Origin: Sulfurovum sp.
Lineage (GTDB): Bacteria; Campylobacterota; Campylobacteria; Campylobacterales; Sulfurovaceae
Length of the DNA stretch: 6,736 nt
Reading direction: 5' to 3'
Assembly: GCA_022729615.1 (NCBI GenBank)
Contig: DZAQ01000054.1
Location: forward strand, 1,696 to 8,431
Part shown: positions 6,554 through 6,736 of the stretch, in pieces
Layout: each line of letters begins with the position of its first letter
Numbering within the stretch: the first letter of the stretch is position 1
Position numbers and translations under genes: made by a program
The notes under the pieces: model-generated
What the model was told of the DNA's origin: nothing
Seen by the model: the letters and a program-made list of their open reading frames with translations, nothing else
Databases searched by the model: none

Positions 6554-6636
6554 TCTTTCTCATCCTGTCAAATAATACATCTTGATAAAGAACACCTCTA
6601 AAAACCAATAAATAGACTCCTGCACCCTTTTGAAGT

Positions 6637-6682
6637 CTCGCAGTGACGGTAATTTGTCATTGCGAGCGAAGCGCGGCAATCT
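6637..6682. repeat. Palindromic intergenic repeat (GTCATTGCGAG type)
   Basis: Arms CTCGCAGTGAC (6637-6647) and GTCATTGCGAG (6656-6666) are inverted copies. They form an 11-base stem with a single G-T pair around an 8-base loop. The right arm continues as CGAAGCGCGGCAATC (6667-6681), and a smaller inverted pair, TTGC (6660-6663) and GCAA (6676-6679), lies within it. This core closely resembles, from memory, a short palindromic repeat scattered between genes in many unrelated bacteria. It is GC-rich against an AT-rich background, which marks it as a distinct unit. It lies about 85-115 bases before the start of the glycosyltransferase gene, and if transcribed it would fold in the operon's 5' leader. 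No other copy is seen in this window, so its repeat status rests on recognition. Confidence 0.55.
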
Positions 6683-6710
6683 GATTTTAGAAGTACTTTA
6701 AAATCCAATC

Positions 6711-6716
6711 ATTATA
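6711..6716 (-). promoter_or_regulatory. Possible -10 box for the heptose operon
   Basis: The minus strand reads TATAAT here, inside the 8-base palindrome ATTATAAT (6711-6718), so the plus strand carries TATAAT as well and the direction is ambiguous. The matching -35 position would be at or beyond the window edge. Used on the minus strand, it would give a leader of roughly 150 bases that includes the palindromic repeat. This is weak evidence; the operon may also start upstream of the window. Confidence 0.2.
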
Positions 6717-6736
6717 ATCTAACTCGACTAAGAGGC

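Larger units (their letters stand above)
6554..6736. other. Intergenic region ahead of the heptose operon
   Basis: No coding region can be supported in these 183 bases. They contain the palindromic repeat and a two-way TATAAT box. A short open stretch on the minus strand from the window edge to a TAA at 6687-6689 could be the last 15 codons of an upstream gene, but it is too short to judge. Confidence 0.5.

Noticed and set aside
6554..6600. TTGACA-like bases just before the glycosyltransferase start as a -35 box
   Set aside because: The matching -10 would fall inside the coding region, so it cannot drive this gene from its chosen start.
6687..6736. Minus-strand open stretch of about 15 codons ending in TAA at 6687-6689, possibly the end of the preceding gene
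   Set aside because: Too short to identify, and open stretches this long are common by chance in AT-rich DNA.
1..6736. A novel defence, mobile or toxin-antitoxin system
   Set aside because: All seven supported genes belong to known families; no transposase, integrase, nuclease, phage or paired small genes were seen.

Overview
The window reads as ordinary chromosomal DNA of a Gram-negative bacterium, most likely a member of the Campylobacterota (the former Epsilonproteobacteria). That placement is inference. It rests on the gene order gmhB-hldD-hldE-gmhA, which from memory is the order of the Campylobacter jejuni lipooligosaccharide heptose cluster, on the short type of TlyA, and on an AT-rich promoter region with an extended -10 box and no clear -35. 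The moderate base composition would suit a free-living sulfur-oxidising relative better than Campylobacter itself, but the species cannot be named from the sequence.

Left part (1-1822, plus strand): after about 150 bases of AT-rich leader there are two genes, mutY (adenine DNA glycosylase) and tlyA (rRNA 2'-O-methyltransferase), joined by an ATGA stop/start overlap. An extended -10 box sits immediately before the mutY ATG.

Centre and right (1819-6553, minus strand): a compact five-gene operon, read right to left. It runs from a GT4-family glycosyltransferase through gmhB, hldD and hldE to gmhA. Gaps are 21, 12 and 18 bases, with one 8-base overlap. The last four genes supply every dedicated step from sedoheptulose 7-phosphate to ADP-L-glycero-beta-D-manno-heptose. 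GmhA isomerises, the HldE kinase domain phosphorylates, GmhB removes the C7 phosphate, the HldE nucleotidyltransferase domain adds AMP, and HldD epimerises at C6. The product is the heptose donor for the lipopolysaccharide or lipooligosaccharide inner core, and the glycosyltransferase probably acts in the same surface glycan. The operon ends tail-to-tail against tlyA with a 4-base overlap and no visible terminator.

Right end (6554-6736): no gene can be supported. The stretch holds a palindromic repeat with a GTCATTGCGAG arm, of a type seen between genes in many bacteria, and a TATAAT-like box near the edge.

I found no mobile element, CRISPR array, tRNA or rRNA, and nothing that amounts to a new biological system. 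The points most worth a second look are the unusual mutY start region, the terminator-free convergent junction, the intergenic repeat ahead of the heptose operon, and the unassigned glycosyltransferase at its head.
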